From: Hydractinia symbiolongicarpus
Taxonomy: Eukaryota; Cnidaria; Hydrozoa; Anthoathecata; Hydractiniidae
Length of the DNA stretch: 64,000 nucleotides
NCBI RefSeq assembly: GCF_029227915.1
Contig: NC_079878.1
Coordinates: 6,758,001 to 6,822,000, forward strand
Direction of reading: 5' to 3'
Part shown: in pieces, positions 7,749 through 18,388 of the stretch
Layout: every line of letters starts with the position of its first letter
How positions within the stretch are numbered: position 1 is the first letter of the stretch
The notes under the pieces: model-generated
Databases searched by the model: none
What the model was told of the DNA's origin: nothing
The model's input: only the letters and a program-made list of their open reading frames with translations
Translations under genes and position numbers: made by a program

Positions 7749-7814
7749 AGCCCTCGGACAACTCTCGACCCCTGGTTTACAAGACCAGTGCTCTAACCCC
7801 TGAGCTACGAAGGC
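7749..7814 (-). pseudogene. trnT(ugu): Broken tRNA-Thr(TGT), unit 12, 7-bp deletion
   Basis: Seven bases are missing, with one adjacent substitution. This removes most of the T-loop and the 3' half of the T-stem, leaving 66 bases. The acceptor, D and anticodon arms and the TGT anticodon remain. Loss of the B box makes Pol III transcription unlikely. It is the only length change within a tRNA-Thr gene in the window. Confidence 0.9.
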
Positions 7815-7963
7815 ACGCGATCCTTGCCAAATACGAAAAGTCGGTGCATCAGGCAAAACAGGCCAGTTGCAACGTGTACTTGCCATAAAGTGATACCGTC
7901 AATGCCCTACTGGACCATGACTATTCTAATCACGGACCTCAGCTTTCCCGTTAACATCCACGG

Positions 7964-8056
7964 GCTCCAGTGGCGTAGTCGGTTAGCGCGTCGTACTTAT
8001 AAGTCAGTATCGACAAAGACATGCGAAGATCGGGAGTTCGAGCCTCCCCTGGAGCA
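7964..8056 (+). tRNA. trnI(uau): tRNA-Ile(TAT), intron, unit 12
   Basis: Consensus. Confidence 0.95.
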
Positions 8057-8180
8057 AGGTTTCTTTTCATGCGCCGTCAACACACGCCACAGCACGGGCA
8101 GATCACCAGTAAAATCTAGCAACGTGGCAGTGCACCCAGGTTGTTTTGATCCCGTCAACGTGACGGCAAAGCCCGTAAAA

Positions 8181-8254
8181 TGGCCAGTGTGGGGCTCGAA
8201 CCCACGACATTCGCGTTATTAGCACGACGCTCTAGCCGACTGAGCTAACCGGCC
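8181..8254 (-). tRNA. trnI(aau): tRNA-Ile(AAT), unit 12
   Basis: Consensus. Confidence 0.95.
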
Positions 8255-8436
8255 GTGAACGCGTGAACACGGACTCACTTCCTAAGTCAACTCTAAGCAA
8301 AATACTTTTATTTTTTTACTCAAAACGTTACCGTCATATTTCTCACGCTTTGATACGAGTCCAAGCAATGCAAATAGCCGCAACCCGCTCGAAAGAGGAG
8401 TCATGTTAGGCCAACTTTAAACGGACATTCCCTGAA

Positions 8437-8509
8437 AGCCCTCGGAGAGATTTGAACTCTCGACCCCTGGTTTACAAGACCAGTGCTCTAACCCCTGAGC
8501 TACGAAGGC
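8437..8509 (-). tRNA. trnT(ugu): tRNA-Thr(TGT), unit 13
   Basis: Consensus. Confidence 0.95.
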
Positions 8510-8658
8510 ACGCGATCCTTGCCAAATACGAAAAGTCGGTGCATCAGGCAAAACAGGCCAGTTGCAACGTGTACTTGCCATAAAGTGATACCGTCAATGC
8601 CCTACTGGACCATGACTATTCTAATCACGGACCTCAGCTTTCCCGTTAACATCCACGG

Positions 8659-8751
8659 GCTCCAGTGGCGTAGTCGGTTAGCGCGTCGTACTTATAAGTC
8701 AGTATCGACAAAGACATGCGAAGATCGGGAGTTCGAGCCTCCCCTGGAGCA
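8659..8751 (+). tRNA. trnI(uau): tRNA-Ile(TAT), intron, unit 13
   Basis: Consensus. Confidence 0.95.
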
Positions 8752-8875
8752 AGGTTTCTTTTCATGCGCCGTCAACACACGCCACAGCACGGGCAGATCA
8801 CCAGTAAAATCTAGCAACGTGGCAGTGCACCCAGGTTGTTTTGATCCCGTCAACGTGACGGCAAAGCCCGTAAAA

Positions 8876-8949
8876 TGGCCAGTGTGGGGCTCGAACCCAC
8901 GACATTCGCGTTATTAGCACGACGCTCTAGCCGACTGAGCTAACCGGCC
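8876..8949 (-). tRNA. trnI(aau): tRNA-Ile(AAT), unit 13
   Basis: Consensus. Confidence 0.95.
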
Positions 8950-9131
8950 GTGAACGCGTGAACACGGACTCACTTCCTAAGTCAACTCTAAGCAAAATAC
9001 TTTTATTTTTTTACTCAAAACGTTACCGTCATATTTCTCACGCTTTGATACGAGTCCAAGCAATGCAAATAGCCGCAACCCGCTCGAAAGAGGAGTCATG
9101 TTAGGCCAACTTTAAACGGACATTCCCTGAA

Positions 9132-9204
9132 AGCCCTCGGAGAGATTTGAACTCTCGACCCCTGGTTTACAAGATCAGTGCTCTAACCCCTGAGCTACGA
9201 AGGC
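9132..9204 (-). tRNA. trnT(ugu): tRNA-Thr(TGT), unit 14, G30A
   Basis: G30A gives an A30-C40 mismatch in the anticodon stem. Confidence 0.88.
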
Positions 9205-9353
9205 ACGCGATCCTTGCCAAATACGAAAAGTCGGTGCATCAGGCAAAACAGGCCAGTTGCAACGTGTACTTGCCATAAAGTGATACCGTCAATGCCCTAC
9301 TGGACCATGACTATTCTAATCACGGACCTCAGCTTTCCCGTTAACATCCACGG

Positions 9354-9446
9354 GCTCCAGTGGCGTAGTCGGTTAGCGCGTCGTACTTATAAGTCAGTAT
9401 CGACAAAGACATGCGAAGATCGGGAGTTCGAGCCTCACCTGGAGCA
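9354..9446 (+). tRNA. trnI(uau): tRNA-Ile(TAT), intron, unit 14, C64A
   Basis: C64A gives a G50-A64 mismatch in the T-stem. Shared with units 17, 39 and 44. Confidence 0.9.
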
Positions 9447-9570
9447 AGGTTTCTTTTCATGCGCCGTCAACACACGCCACAGCACGGGCAGATCACCAGT
9501 AAAATCTAGCAACGTGGCAGTGCACCCAGGTTGTTTTGATCCCGTCAACGTGACGGCAAAGCCCGTAAAA

Positions 9571-9644
9571 TGGCCAGTGTGGGGCTCGAACCCACGACAT
9601 TCGCGTTATTAGCACGACGCTCTAGCCGACTGAGCTAACCGGCC
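9571..9644 (-). tRNA. trnI(aau): tRNA-Ile(AAT), unit 14
   Basis: Gene consensus; 5' flank GTGAGC as in unit 11. Confidence 0.95.
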
Positions 9645-9826
9645 GTGAGCGCGTGAACACGGACTCACTTCCTAAGTCAACTCTAAGCAAAATACTTTTA
9701 TTTTTTTACTCAAAACGTTACCGTCATATTTCTCACGCTTTGATACGAGTCCAAGCAATGCAAATAGCCGCAACCCGCTCGAAAGAGGAGTCATGTTAGG
9801 CCAACTTTAAACGGACATTCCCTGAA

Positions 9827-9899
9827 AGCCCTCGGAGAGATTTGAACTCTCGAACCCTGGTTTACAAGACCAGTGCTCTAACCCCTGAGCTACGAAGGC
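9827..9899 (-). tRNA. trnT(ugu): tRNA-Thr(TGT), unit 15, G46T
   Basis: G46T in the variable loop, shared with unit 45. Confidence 0.92.
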
Positions 9900-10048
9900 A
9901 CGCGATCCTTGCCAAATACGAAAAGTCGGTGCATCAGGCAAAACAGGCCAGTTGCAACGTGTACTTGCCATAAAGTGATACCGTCAATGCCCTACTGGAC
10001 CATGACTATTCTAATCACGGACCTCAGCTTTCCCGTTAACATCCACGG

Positions 10049-10141
10049 GCTCCAGTGGCGTAGTCGGTTAGCGCGTCGTACTTATAAGTCAGTATCGACA
10101 AAGACATGCGAAGATCGGGAGTTCGAGCCTCCCCTGGAGCA
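10049..10141 (+). tRNA. trnI(uau): tRNA-Ile(TAT), intron, unit 15
   Basis: Consensus. Confidence 0.95.
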
Positions 10142-10265
10142 AGGTTTCTTTTCATGCGCCGTCAACACACGCCACAGCACGGGCAGATCACCAGTACAAT
10201 CTAGCAACGTGGCAGTGCACCCAGGTTGTTTTGATCCCGTCAACGTGACGGCAAAGCCCGTAAAA

Positions 10266-10339
10266 TGGCCAGTGTGGGGCTCGAACCCACGACATTCGCG
10301 TTATTAGCACGACGCTCTAGCCGACTGAGCTAACCGGCC
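10266..10339 (-). tRNA. trnI(aau): tRNA-Ile(AAT), unit 15
   Basis: Gene consensus. The back-up minus-strand T4 in the convergent spacer is lost in this unit (A to C), but the main terminator is intact. Confidence 0.95.
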
Positions 10340-10521
10340 GTGAACGCGTGAACACGGACTCACTTCCTAAGTCAACTCTAAGCAAAATACTTTTATTTTT
10401 TGACTCAAAACGTTACCGTCATATTTCTCACGCTTTGATACGAGTCCAAGCAATGCAAATAGCCGCAACCCGCTCGAAAGAGGAGTCATGTTAGGCCAAC
10501 TTTAAACGGACATTCCCTGAA

Positions 10522-10594
10522 AGCCCTCGGAGAGATTTGAACTCTCGACCCCTGGTTTACAAGACCAGTGCTCTAACCCCTGAGCTACGAAGGC
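10522..10594 (-). tRNA. trnT(ugu): tRNA-Thr(TGT), unit 16
   Basis: Consensus. Confidence 0.95.
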
Positions 10595-10743
10595 ACGCGA
10601 TCCTTGCCAAATACGAAAAGTCGGTGCATCAGGCAAAACAGGCCAGTTGCAACGTGTACTTGCCATAAAGTGATACCGTCAATGCCCTACTGGACCATGA
10701 CTATTCTAATCACGGACCTCAGCTTTCCCGTTAACATCCACGG

Positions 10744-10836
10744 GCTCCAGTGGCGTAGTCGGTTAGCGCGTCGTACTTATAAGTCAGTATCGACAAAGAC
10801 ATGCGAAGATCGGGAGTTCGAGCCTCCCCTGGAGCA
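10744..10836 (+). tRNA. trnI(uau): tRNA-Ile(TAT), intron, unit 16
   Basis: Consensus. Confidence 0.95.
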
Positions 10837-10960
10837 AGGTTTCTTTTCATGCGCCGTCAACACACGCCACAGCACGGGCAGATCACCAGTAAAATCTAGC
10901 AACGTGGCAGTGCACCCAGGTTGTTTTGATCCCGTCAACGTGACGGCAAAGCCCGTAAAA

Positions 10961-11034
10961 TGGCCAGTGTGGGGCTCGAACCCACGACATTCGCGTTATT
11001 AGCACGACGCTCTAGCCGACTGAGCTAACCGGCC
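10961..11034 (-). tRNA. trnI(aau): tRNA-Ile(AAT), unit 16
   Basis: Consensus. Confidence 0.95.
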
Positions 11035-11216
11035 GTGAACGCGTGAACACGGACTCACTTCCTAAGTCAACTCTAAGCAAAATACTTTTATTTTTTTACT
11101 CAAAACGTTACCGTCATATTTCTCACGCTTTGATACGAGTCCAAGCAATGCAAATAGCCGCAACCCGCTCGAAAGAGGAGTCATGTTAGGCCAACTTTAA
11201 ACGGACATTCCCTGAA

Positions 11217-11289
11217 AGCCCTCGGAGAGATTTGAACTCTCGACCCCTGGTTTACAAGACCAGTGCTCTAACCCCTGAGCTACGAAGGC
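11217..11289 (-). tRNA. trnT(ugu): tRNA-Thr(TGT), unit 17
   Basis: Consensus. Confidence 0.95.
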
Positions 11290-11438
11290 ACGCGATCCTT
11301 GCCAAATACGAAAAGTCGGTGCATCAGGCAAAACAGGCCAGTTGCAACGTGTACTTGCCATAAAGTGATACCGTCAATGCCCTACTGGACCATGACTATT
11401 CTAATCACGGACCTCAGCTTTCCCGTTAACATCCACGG

Positions 11439-11531
11439 GCTCCAGTGGCGTAGTCGGTTAGCGCGTCGTACTTATAAGTCAGTATCGACAAAGACATGCG
11501 AAGATCGGGAGTTCGAGCCTCACCTGGAGCA
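11439..11531 (+). tRNA. trnI(uau): tRNA-Ile(TAT), intron, unit 17, C64A
   Basis: C64A as in unit 14. Confidence 0.9.
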
Positions 11532-11655
11532 AGGTTTCTTTTCATGCGCCGTCAACACACGCCACAGCACGGGCAGATCACCAGTAAAATCTAGCAACGT
11601 GGCAGTGCACCCAGGTTGTTTTGATCCCGTCAACGTGACGGCAAAGCCCGTAAAA

Positions 11656-11729
11656 TGGCCAGTGTGGGGCTCGAACCCACGACATTCGCGTTATTAGCAC
11701 GACGCTCTAGCCGACTGAGCTAACCGGCC
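11656..11729 (-). tRNA. trnI(aau): tRNA-Ile(AAT), unit 17
   Basis: Gene consensus; 5' flank GTGAGC as in units 11 and 14. Confidence 0.95.
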
Positions 11730-11911
11730 GTGAGCGCGTGAACACGGACTCACTTCCTAAGTCAACTCTAAGCAAAATACTTTTATTTTTTTACTCAAAA
11801 CGTTACCGTCATATTTCTCACGCTTTGATACGAGTCCAAGCAATGCAAATAGCCGCAACCCGCTCGAAAGAGGAGTCATGTTAGGCCAACTTTAAACGGA
11901 CATTCCCTGAA

Positions 11912-11984
11912 AGCCCTCGGAGAGATTTGAACTCTCGACCCCTGGTTTACAAGACCAGTGCTCTAACCCCTGAGCTACGAAGGC
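11912..11984 (-). tRNA. trnT(ugu): tRNA-Thr(TGT), unit 18
   Basis: Consensus. Confidence 0.95.
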
Positions 11985-12133
11985 ACGCGATCCTTGCCAA
12001 ATACGAAAAGTCGGTGCATCAGGCAAAACAGGCCAGTTGCAACGTGTACTTGCCATAAAGTGATACCGTCAATGCCCTACTGGACCATGACTATTCTAAT
12101 CACGGACCTCAGCTTTCCCGTTAACATCCACGG

Positions 12134-12226
12134 GCTCCAGTGGCGTAGTCGGTTAGCGCGTCGTACTTATAAGTCAGTATCGACAAAGACATGCGAAGAT
12201 CGGGAGTTCGAGCCTCCCCTGGAGCA
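12134..12226 (+). tRNA. trnI(uau): tRNA-Ile(TAT), intron, unit 18
   Basis: Consensus. Confidence 0.95.
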
Positions 12227-12350
12227 AGGTTTCTTTTCATGCGCCGTCAACACACGCCACAGCACGGGCAGATCACCAGTAAAATCTAGCAACGTGGCAG
12301 TGCACCCAGGTTGTTTTGATCCCGTCAACGTGACGGCAAAGCCCGTAAAA

Positions 12351-12424
12351 TGGCCAGTGTGGGGCTCGAACCCACGACATTCGCGTTATTAGCACGACGC
12401 TCTAGCCGACTGAGCTAACCGGCC
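12351..12424 (-). tRNA. trnI(aau): tRNA-Ile(AAT), unit 18
   Basis: Consensus. Confidence 0.95.
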
Positions 12425-12606
12425 GTGAACGCGTGAACACGGACTCACTTCCTAAGTCAACTCTAAGCAAAATACTTTTATTTTTTGACTCAAAACGTTA
12501 CCGTCATATTTCTCACGCTTTGATACGAGTCCAAGCAATGCAAATAGCCGCAACCCGCTCGAAAGAGGAGTCATGTTAGGCCAACTTTAAACGGACATTC
12601 CCTGAA

Positions 12607-12679
12607 AGCCCTCGGAGAGATTTGAACTCTCGACCCCTGGTTTACAAGACCAGTGCTCTAACCCCTGAGCTACGAAGGC
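12607..12679 (-). tRNA. trnT(ugu): tRNA-Thr(TGT), unit 19
   Basis: Consensus. Confidence 0.95.
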
Positions 12680-12828
12680 ACGCGATCCTTGCCAAATACG
12701 AAAAGTCGGTGCATCAGGCAAAACAGGCCAGTTGCAACGTGTACTTGCCATAAAGTGATACCGTCAATGCCCTACTGGACCATGACTATTCTAATCACGG
12801 ACCTCAGCTTTCCCGTTAACATCCACGG

Positions 12829-12921
12829 GCTCCAGTGGCGTAGTCGGTTAGCGCGTCGTACTTATAAGTCAGTATCGACAAAGACATGCGAAGATCGGGA
12901 GTTCGAGCCTCCCCTGGAGCA
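12829..12921 (+). tRNA. trnI(uau): tRNA-Ile(TAT), intron, unit 19
   Basis: Consensus. Confidence 0.95.
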
Positions 12922-13045
12922 AGGTTTCTTTTCATGCGCCGTCAACACACGCCACAGCACGGGCAGATCACCAGTAAAATCTAGCAACGTGGCAGTGCAC
13001 CCAGGTTGTTTTGATCCCGTCAACGTGACGGCAAAGCCCGTAAAA

Positions 13046-13119
13046 TGGCCAGTGTGGGGCTCGAACCCACGACATTCGCGTTATTAGCACGACGCTCTAG
13101 CCGACTGAGCTAACCGGCC
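13046..13119 (-). tRNA. trnI(aau): tRNA-Ile(AAT), unit 19
   Basis: Consensus. Confidence 0.95.
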
Positions 13120-13301
13120 GTGAACGCGTGAACACGGACTCACTTCCTAAGTCAACTCTAAGCAAAATACTTTTATTTTTTTACTCAAAACGTTACCGTC
13201 ATATTTCTCACGCTTTGATACGAGTCCAAGCAATGCAAATAGCCGCAACCCGCTCGAAAGAGGAGTCATGTTAGGCCAACTTTAAACGGACATTCCCTGA
13301 A

Positions 13302-13374
13302 AGCCCTCGGAGAGATTTGAACTCTCGACCCCTGGTTTACAAGACCAGTGCTCTAACCCCTGAGCTACGAAGGC
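13302..13374 (-). tRNA. trnT(ugu): tRNA-Thr(TGT), unit 20
   Basis: Consensus. Confidence 0.95.
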
Positions 13375-13523
13375 ACGCGATCCTTGCCAAATACGAAAAG
13401 TCGGTGCATCAGGCAAAACAGGCCAGTTGCAACGTGTACTTGCCATAAAGTGATACCGTCAATGCCCTACTGGACCATGACTATTCTAATCACGGACCTC
13501 AGCTTTCCCGTTAACATCCACGG

Positions 13524-13616
13524 GCTCCAGTGGCGTAGTCGGTTAGCACGTCGTACTTATAAGTCAGTATCGACAAAGACATGCGAAGATCGGGAGTTCG
13601 AGCCTCCCCTGGAGCA
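13524..13616 (+). tRNA. trnI(uau): tRNA-Ile(TAT), intron, unit 20, G24A
   Basis: G24A gives a C11-A24 mismatch in the D-stem. Confidence 0.88.
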
Positions 13617-13740
13617 AGGTTTCTTTTCATGCGCCGTCAACACACGCCACAGCACGGGCAGATCACCAGTAAAATCTAGCAACGTGGCAGTGCACCCAGG
13701 TTGTTTTGATCCCGTCAACGTGACGGCAAAGCCCGTAAAA

Positions 13741-13814
13741 TGGCCAGTGTGGGGCTCGAACCCACGACATTCGCGTTATTAGCACGACGCTCTAGCCGAC
13801 TGAGCTAACCGGCC
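13741..13814 (-). tRNA. trnI(aau): tRNA-Ile(AAT), unit 20
   Basis: Consensus. Confidence 0.95.
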
Positions 13815-13996
13815 GTGAACGCGTGAACACGGACTCACTTCCTAAGTCAACTCTAAGCAAAATACTTTTATTTTTTTACTCAAAACGTTACCGTCATATT
13901 TCTCACGCTTTGATACGAGTCCAAGCAATGCAAATAGCCGCAACCCGCTCGAAAGAGGAGTCATGTTAGGCCAACTTTAAACGGACATTCCCTGAA

Positions 13997-14069
13997 AGCC
14001 CTCGGAGAGATTTGAACTCTCGACCCCTGGTTTACAAGACCAGTGCTCTAACCCCTGAGCTACGAAGGC
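13997..14069 (-). tRNA. trnT(ugu): tRNA-Thr(TGT), unit 21
   Basis: Consensus. Confidence 0.95.
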
Positions 14070-14218
14070 ACGCGATCCTTGCCAAATACGAAAAGTCGGT
14101 GCATCAGGCAAAACAGGCCAGTTGCAACGTGTACTTGCCATAAAGTGATACCGTCAATGCCCTACTGGACCATGACTATTCTAATCACGGACCTCAGCTT
14201 TCCCGTTAACATCCACGG

Positions 14219-14311
14219 GCTCCAGTGGCGTAGTCGGTTAGCGCGTCGAACTTATAAGTCAGTATCGACAAAGACATGCGAAGATCGGGAGTTCGAGCCT
14301 CCCCTGGAGCA
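14219..14311 (+). tRNA. trnI(uau): tRNA-Ile(TAT), intron, unit 21, T30A
   Basis: T30A replaces the T30-G40 wobble with an A-G mismatch in the anticodon stem. Shared with unit 59. Confidence 0.88.
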
Positions 14312-14435
14312 AGGTTTCTTTTCATGCGCCGTCAACACACGCCACAGCACGGGCAGATCACCAGTAAAATCTAGCAACGTGGCAGTGCACCCAGGTTGTT
14401 TTGATCCCGTCAACGTGACGGCAAAGCCCGTAAAA

Positions 14436-14509
14436 TGGCCAGTGTGGGGCTCGAACCCACGACATTCGCGTTATTAGCACGACGCTCTAGCCGACTGAGC
14501 TAACAGGCC
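14436..14509 (-). tRNA. trnI(aau): tRNA-Ile(AAT), unit 21, G5T
   Basis: G5T gives a T5-T68 mismatch in the acceptor stem. Confidence 0.88.
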
Positions 14510-14691
14510 GTGAACGCGTGAACACGGACTCACTTCCTAAGTCAACTCTAAGCAAAATACTTTTATTTTTTTACTCAAAACGTTACCGTCATATTTCTCA
14601 CGCTTTGATACGAGTCCAAGCAATGCAAATAGCCGCAACCCGCTCGAAAGAGGAGTCATGTTAGGCCAACTTTAAACGGACATTCCCTGAA

Positions 14692-14764
14692 AGCCCTCGG
14701 AGAGATTTGAACTCTCGACCCCTGGTTTACAAGACCAGTGCTCTAACCCCTGAGCTACGAAGGC
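14692..14764 (-). tRNA. trnT(ugu): tRNA-Thr(TGT), unit 22
   Basis: Consensus. Confidence 0.95.
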
Positions 14765-14913
14765 ACGCGATCCTTGCCAAATACGAAAAGTCGGTGCATC
14801 AGGCAAAACAGGCCAGTTGCAACGTGTACTTGCCATAAAGTGATACCGTCAATGCCCTACTGGACCATGACTATTCTAATCACGGACCTCAGCTTTCCCG
14901 TTAACATCCACGG

Positions 14914-15006
14914 GCTCCAGTGGCGTAGTCGGTTAGCGCGTCGTACTTATAAGTCAGTATCGACAAAGACATGCGAAGATCGGGAGTTCGAGCCTCCCCT
15001 GGAGCA
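14914..15006 (+). tRNA. trnI(uau): tRNA-Ile(TAT), intron, unit 22
   Basis: Consensus. Confidence 0.95.
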
Positions 15007-15130
15007 AGGTTTCTTTTCATGCGCCGTCAACACATGCCACAGCACGGGCAGATCACCAGTAAAATCTAGCAACGTGGCAGTGCACCCAGGTTGTTTTGAT
15101 CCCGTCAACGTGACGGCAAAGCCCGTAAAA

Positions 15131-15204
15131 TGGCCAGTGTGGGGCTCGAACCCACGACATTCGCGTTATTAGCACGACGCTCTAGCCGACTGAGCTAACC
15201 GGCC
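15131..15204 (-). tRNA. trnI(aau): tRNA-Ile(AAT), unit 22
   Basis: Consensus. Confidence 0.95.
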
Positions 15205-15386
15205 GTGAACGCGTGAACACGGACTCACTTCCTAAGTCAACTCTAAGCAAAATACTTTTATTTTTTTAATCAAAACGTTACCGTCATATTTCTCACGCTT
15301 TGATACGAGTCCAAGCAATGCAAATAGCCGCAACCCGCTCGAAAGAGGAGTCATGTTAGGCCAACTTTAAACGGACATTCCCTGAA

Positions 15387-15459
15387 AGCCCTCGGAGAGA
15401 TTTGAACTCTCGACCCCTGGTTTACAAGACCAGTGCTCTAACCCCTGAGCTACGAAGGC
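15387..15459 (-). tRNA. trnT(ugu): tRNA-Thr(TGT), unit 23
   Basis: Consensus. Confidence 0.95.
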
Positions 15460-15608
15460 ACGCGATCCTTGCCAAATACGAAAAGTCGGTGCATGAGGCA
15501 AAACAGGCCAGTTGCAACGTGTACTTGCCATAAAGTGATACCGTCAATGCCCTACTGGACCATGACTATTCTAATCACGGACCTCAGCTTTCCCGTTAAC
15601 ATCCACGG

Positions 15609-15701
15609 GCTCCAGTGGCGTAGTCGGTTAGCGCGTCGTACTTATAAGTCAGTATCGACAAAGACATGCGAAGATCGGGAGTTCGAGCCTCCCCTGGAGC
15701 A
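15609..15701 (+). tRNA. trnI(uau): tRNA-Ile(TAT), intron, unit 23
   Basis: Consensus. Confidence 0.95.
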
Positions 15702-15825
15702 AGGTTTCTTTTCATGCGCCGTCAACACACGCCACAGCACGGGCAGATCACCAGTAAAATCTAGCAACGTGGCAGTGCACCCAGGTTGTTTTGATCCCGT
15801 CAACGTGACGGCAAAGCCCGTAAAA

Positions 15826-15899
15826 TGGCCAGTGTGGGGCTCGAACCCACGACATTCGCGTTATTAGCACGACGCTCTAGCCGACTGAGCTAACCGGCC
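15826..15899 (-). tRNA. trnI(aau): tRNA-Ile(AAT), unit 23
   Basis: Consensus. Confidence 0.95.
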
Positions 15900-16081
15900 G
15901 TGAACGCGTGAACACGGACTCACTTCCTAAGTCAACTCTAAGCAAAATACTTTTATTTTTTTACTCAAAACGTTACCGTCATATTTCTCACGCTTTGATA
16001 CGAGTCCAAGCAATGCAAATAGCCGCAACCCGCTCGAAAGAGGAGTCATGTTAGGCCAACTTTAAACGGACATTCCCTGAA

Positions 16082-16154
16082 AGCCCTCGGAGAGATTTGA
16101 ACTCTCGACCCCTGGTTTACAAGACCAGTGCTCTAACCCCTGAGCTACGAAGGC
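16082..16154 (-). tRNA. trnT(ugu): tRNA-Thr(TGT), unit 24
   Basis: Consensus. Confidence 0.95.
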
Positions 16155-16303
16155 ACGCGATCCTTGCCAAATACGAAAAGTCGGTGCATCAGGCAAAACA
16201 GGCCAGTTGCAACGTGTACTTGCCATAAAGTGATACCGTCAATGCCCTACTGGACCATGACTATTCTAATCACGGACCTCAGCTTTCCCGTTAACATCCA
16301 CGG

Positions 16304-16396
16304 GCTCCAGTGGCGTAGTCGGTTAGCGCGTCGTACTTATAAGTCAGTATCGACAAAGACATGCGAAGATCGGGAGTTCGAGCCTCCCCTGGAGCA
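16304..16396 (+). tRNA. trnI(uau): tRNA-Ile(TAT), intron, unit 24
   Basis: Consensus. Confidence 0.95.
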
Positions 16397-16520
16397 AGGT
16401 TTCTTTTCATGCGCCGTCAACACACGCCACAGCACGGGCAGATCACCAGTAAAATCTAGCAACGTGGCAGTGCACCCAGGTTGTTTTGATCCCGTCAACG
16501 TGACGGCAAAGCCCGTAAAA

Positions 16521-16594
16521 TGGCCAGTGTGGGGCTCGAACCCACGACATTCGCGTTATTAGCACGACGCTCTAGCCGACTGAGCTAACCGGCC
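16521..16594 (-). tRNA. trnI(aau): tRNA-Ile(AAT), unit 24
   Basis: Consensus. Confidence 0.95.
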
Positions 16595-16776
16595 GTGAAC
16601 GCGTGAACACGGACTCACTTCCTAAGTCAACTCTAAGCAAAATACTTTTATTTTTTTACTCAAAACGTTACCGTCATATTTCTCACGCTTTGATACGAGT
16701 CCAAGCAATGCAAATAGCCGCAACCCGCTCGAAAGAGGAGTCATGTTAGGCCAACTTTAAACGGACATTCCCTGAA

Positions 16777-16849
16777 AGCCCTCGCAGAGATTTGAACTCT
16801 CGACCCCTAGTTTACAAGACCAGTGCTCTAACCCCTGAGCTACGAAGGC
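16777..16849 (-). tRNA. trnT(ugu): tRNA-Thr(TGT), unit 25, C65G/C41T
   Basis: C65G breaks the first T-stem pair (G49-G65); C41T leaves a G29-T41 wobble. Confidence 0.85.
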
Positions 16850-16998
16850 ACGCGATCCTTGCCAAATACGAAAAGTCGGTGCATCAGGCAAAACAGGCCA
16901 GTTGCAACGTGTACTTGCCATAAAGTGATACCGTCAATGCCCTACTGGACCATGACTATTCTAATCACGGACCTCAGCTTTCCCGTTAACATCCACGG

Positions 16999-17091
16999 GC
17001 TCCAGTGGCGTAGTCGGTTAGCGCGTCGTACTTATAAGTCAGTATCGACAAAGACATGCGAAGATCGGGAGTTCGAGCCTCCCCTGGAGCA
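16999..17091 (+). tRNA. trnI(uau): tRNA-Ile(TAT), intron, unit 25
   Basis: Consensus. Confidence 0.95.
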
Positions 17092-17215
17092 AGGTTTCTT
17101 TTCATGCGCCGTCAACACACGCCACAGCACGGGCAGATCACCAGTAAAATCTAGCAACGTGGCAGTGCACCCAGGTTGTTTTGATCCCGTCAACGTGACG
17201 GCAAAGCCCGTAAAA

Positions 17216-17289
17216 TGGCCAGTGTGGGGCTCGAACCCACGACATTCGCGTTATTAGCACGACGCTCTAGCCGACTGAGCTAACCGGCC
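17216..17289 (-). tRNA. trnI(aau): tRNA-Ile(AAT), unit 25
   Basis: Consensus. Confidence 0.95.
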
Positions 17290-17471
17290 GTGAACGCGTG
17301 AACACGGACTCACTTCCTAAGTCAACTCTAAGCAAAATAGTTTTATTTTTTTACTCAAAACGTTACCGTCATATTTCTCACGCTTTGATACGAGTCCAAG
17401 CAATGCAAATAGCCGCAACCCGCTCGAAAGAGGAGTCATGTTAGGCCAACTTTAAACGGACATTCCCTGAA

Positions 17472-17544
17472 AGGCCTCGGAGAGATTTGAACTCTCGACC
17501 CCTGGTTTACAAGACCAGTGCTCTAACCCCTGAGCTACGAAGGC
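17472..17544 (-). tRNA. trnT(ugu): tRNA-Thr(TGT), unit 26, G71C
   Basis: G71C gives a C2-C71 mismatch. First of four consecutive copies with this change. Confidence 0.88.
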
Positions 17545-17693
17545 ACGCGATCCTTGCCAAATACGAAAAGTCGGTGCATCAGGCAAAACAGGCCAGTTGC
17601 AACGTGTACTTGCCATAAAGTGATACCGTCAATGCCCTACTGGACCATGACTATTCTAATCACGGACCTCAGCTTTCCCGTTAACATCCACGG

Positions 17694-17786
17694 GCTCCAG
17701 TGGCGTAGTCGGTTAGCGCGTCGTACTTATAAGTCAGTATCGACAAAGACATGCGAAGATCGGGAGTTCGAGCCTCCCCTGGAGCA
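17694..17786 (+). tRNA. trnI(uau): tRNA-Ile(TAT), intron, unit 26
   Basis: Consensus. Confidence 0.95.
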
Positions 17787-17910
17787 AGGTTTCTTTTCAT
17801 GCGCCGTCAACACACGCCACAGCACGGGCAGATCACCAGTAAAATCTAGCAACGTGGCAGTGCACCCAGGTTGTTTTGATCCCGTCAACGTGACGGCAAA
17901 GCCCGTAAAA

Positions 17911-17984
17911 TGGCCAGTGTGGGGCTCGAACCCACTACATTCGCGTTATTAGCACGACGCTCTAGCCGACTGAGCTAACCGGCC
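17911..17984 (-). tRNA. trnI(aau): tRNA-Ile(AAT), unit 26, C48A
   Basis: C48A removes the G15-C48 Levitt pair. Confidence 0.9.
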
Positions 17985-18166
17985 GTGAACGCGTGAACAC
18001 GGACTCACTTCCTAAGTCAACTCTAAGCAAAATACTTTTATTTTTTTACTCAAAACGTTACCGTCATATTTCTCACGCTTTGATACGAGTCCAAGCAATG
18101 CAAATAGCCGCAACCCGCTCGAAAGAGGAGTCATGTTAGGCCAACTTTAAACGGACATTCCCTGAA

Positions 18167-18239
18167 AGGCCTCGGAGAGATTTGAACTCTCGACCCCTGG
18201 TTTACAAGACCAGTGCTCTAACCCCTGAGCTACGAAGGC
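18167..18239 (-). tRNA. trnT(ugu): tRNA-Thr(TGT), unit 27, G71C
   Basis: G71C as in unit 26. Confidence 0.88.
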
Positions 18240-18388
18240 ACGCGATCCTTGCCAAATACGAAAAGTCGGTGCATCAGGCAAAACAGGCCAGTTGCAACGT
18301 GTACTTGCCATAAAGTGATACCGTCAATGCCCTACTGGACCATGACTATTCTAATCACGGACCTCAGCTTTCCCGTTAACATCCACGG

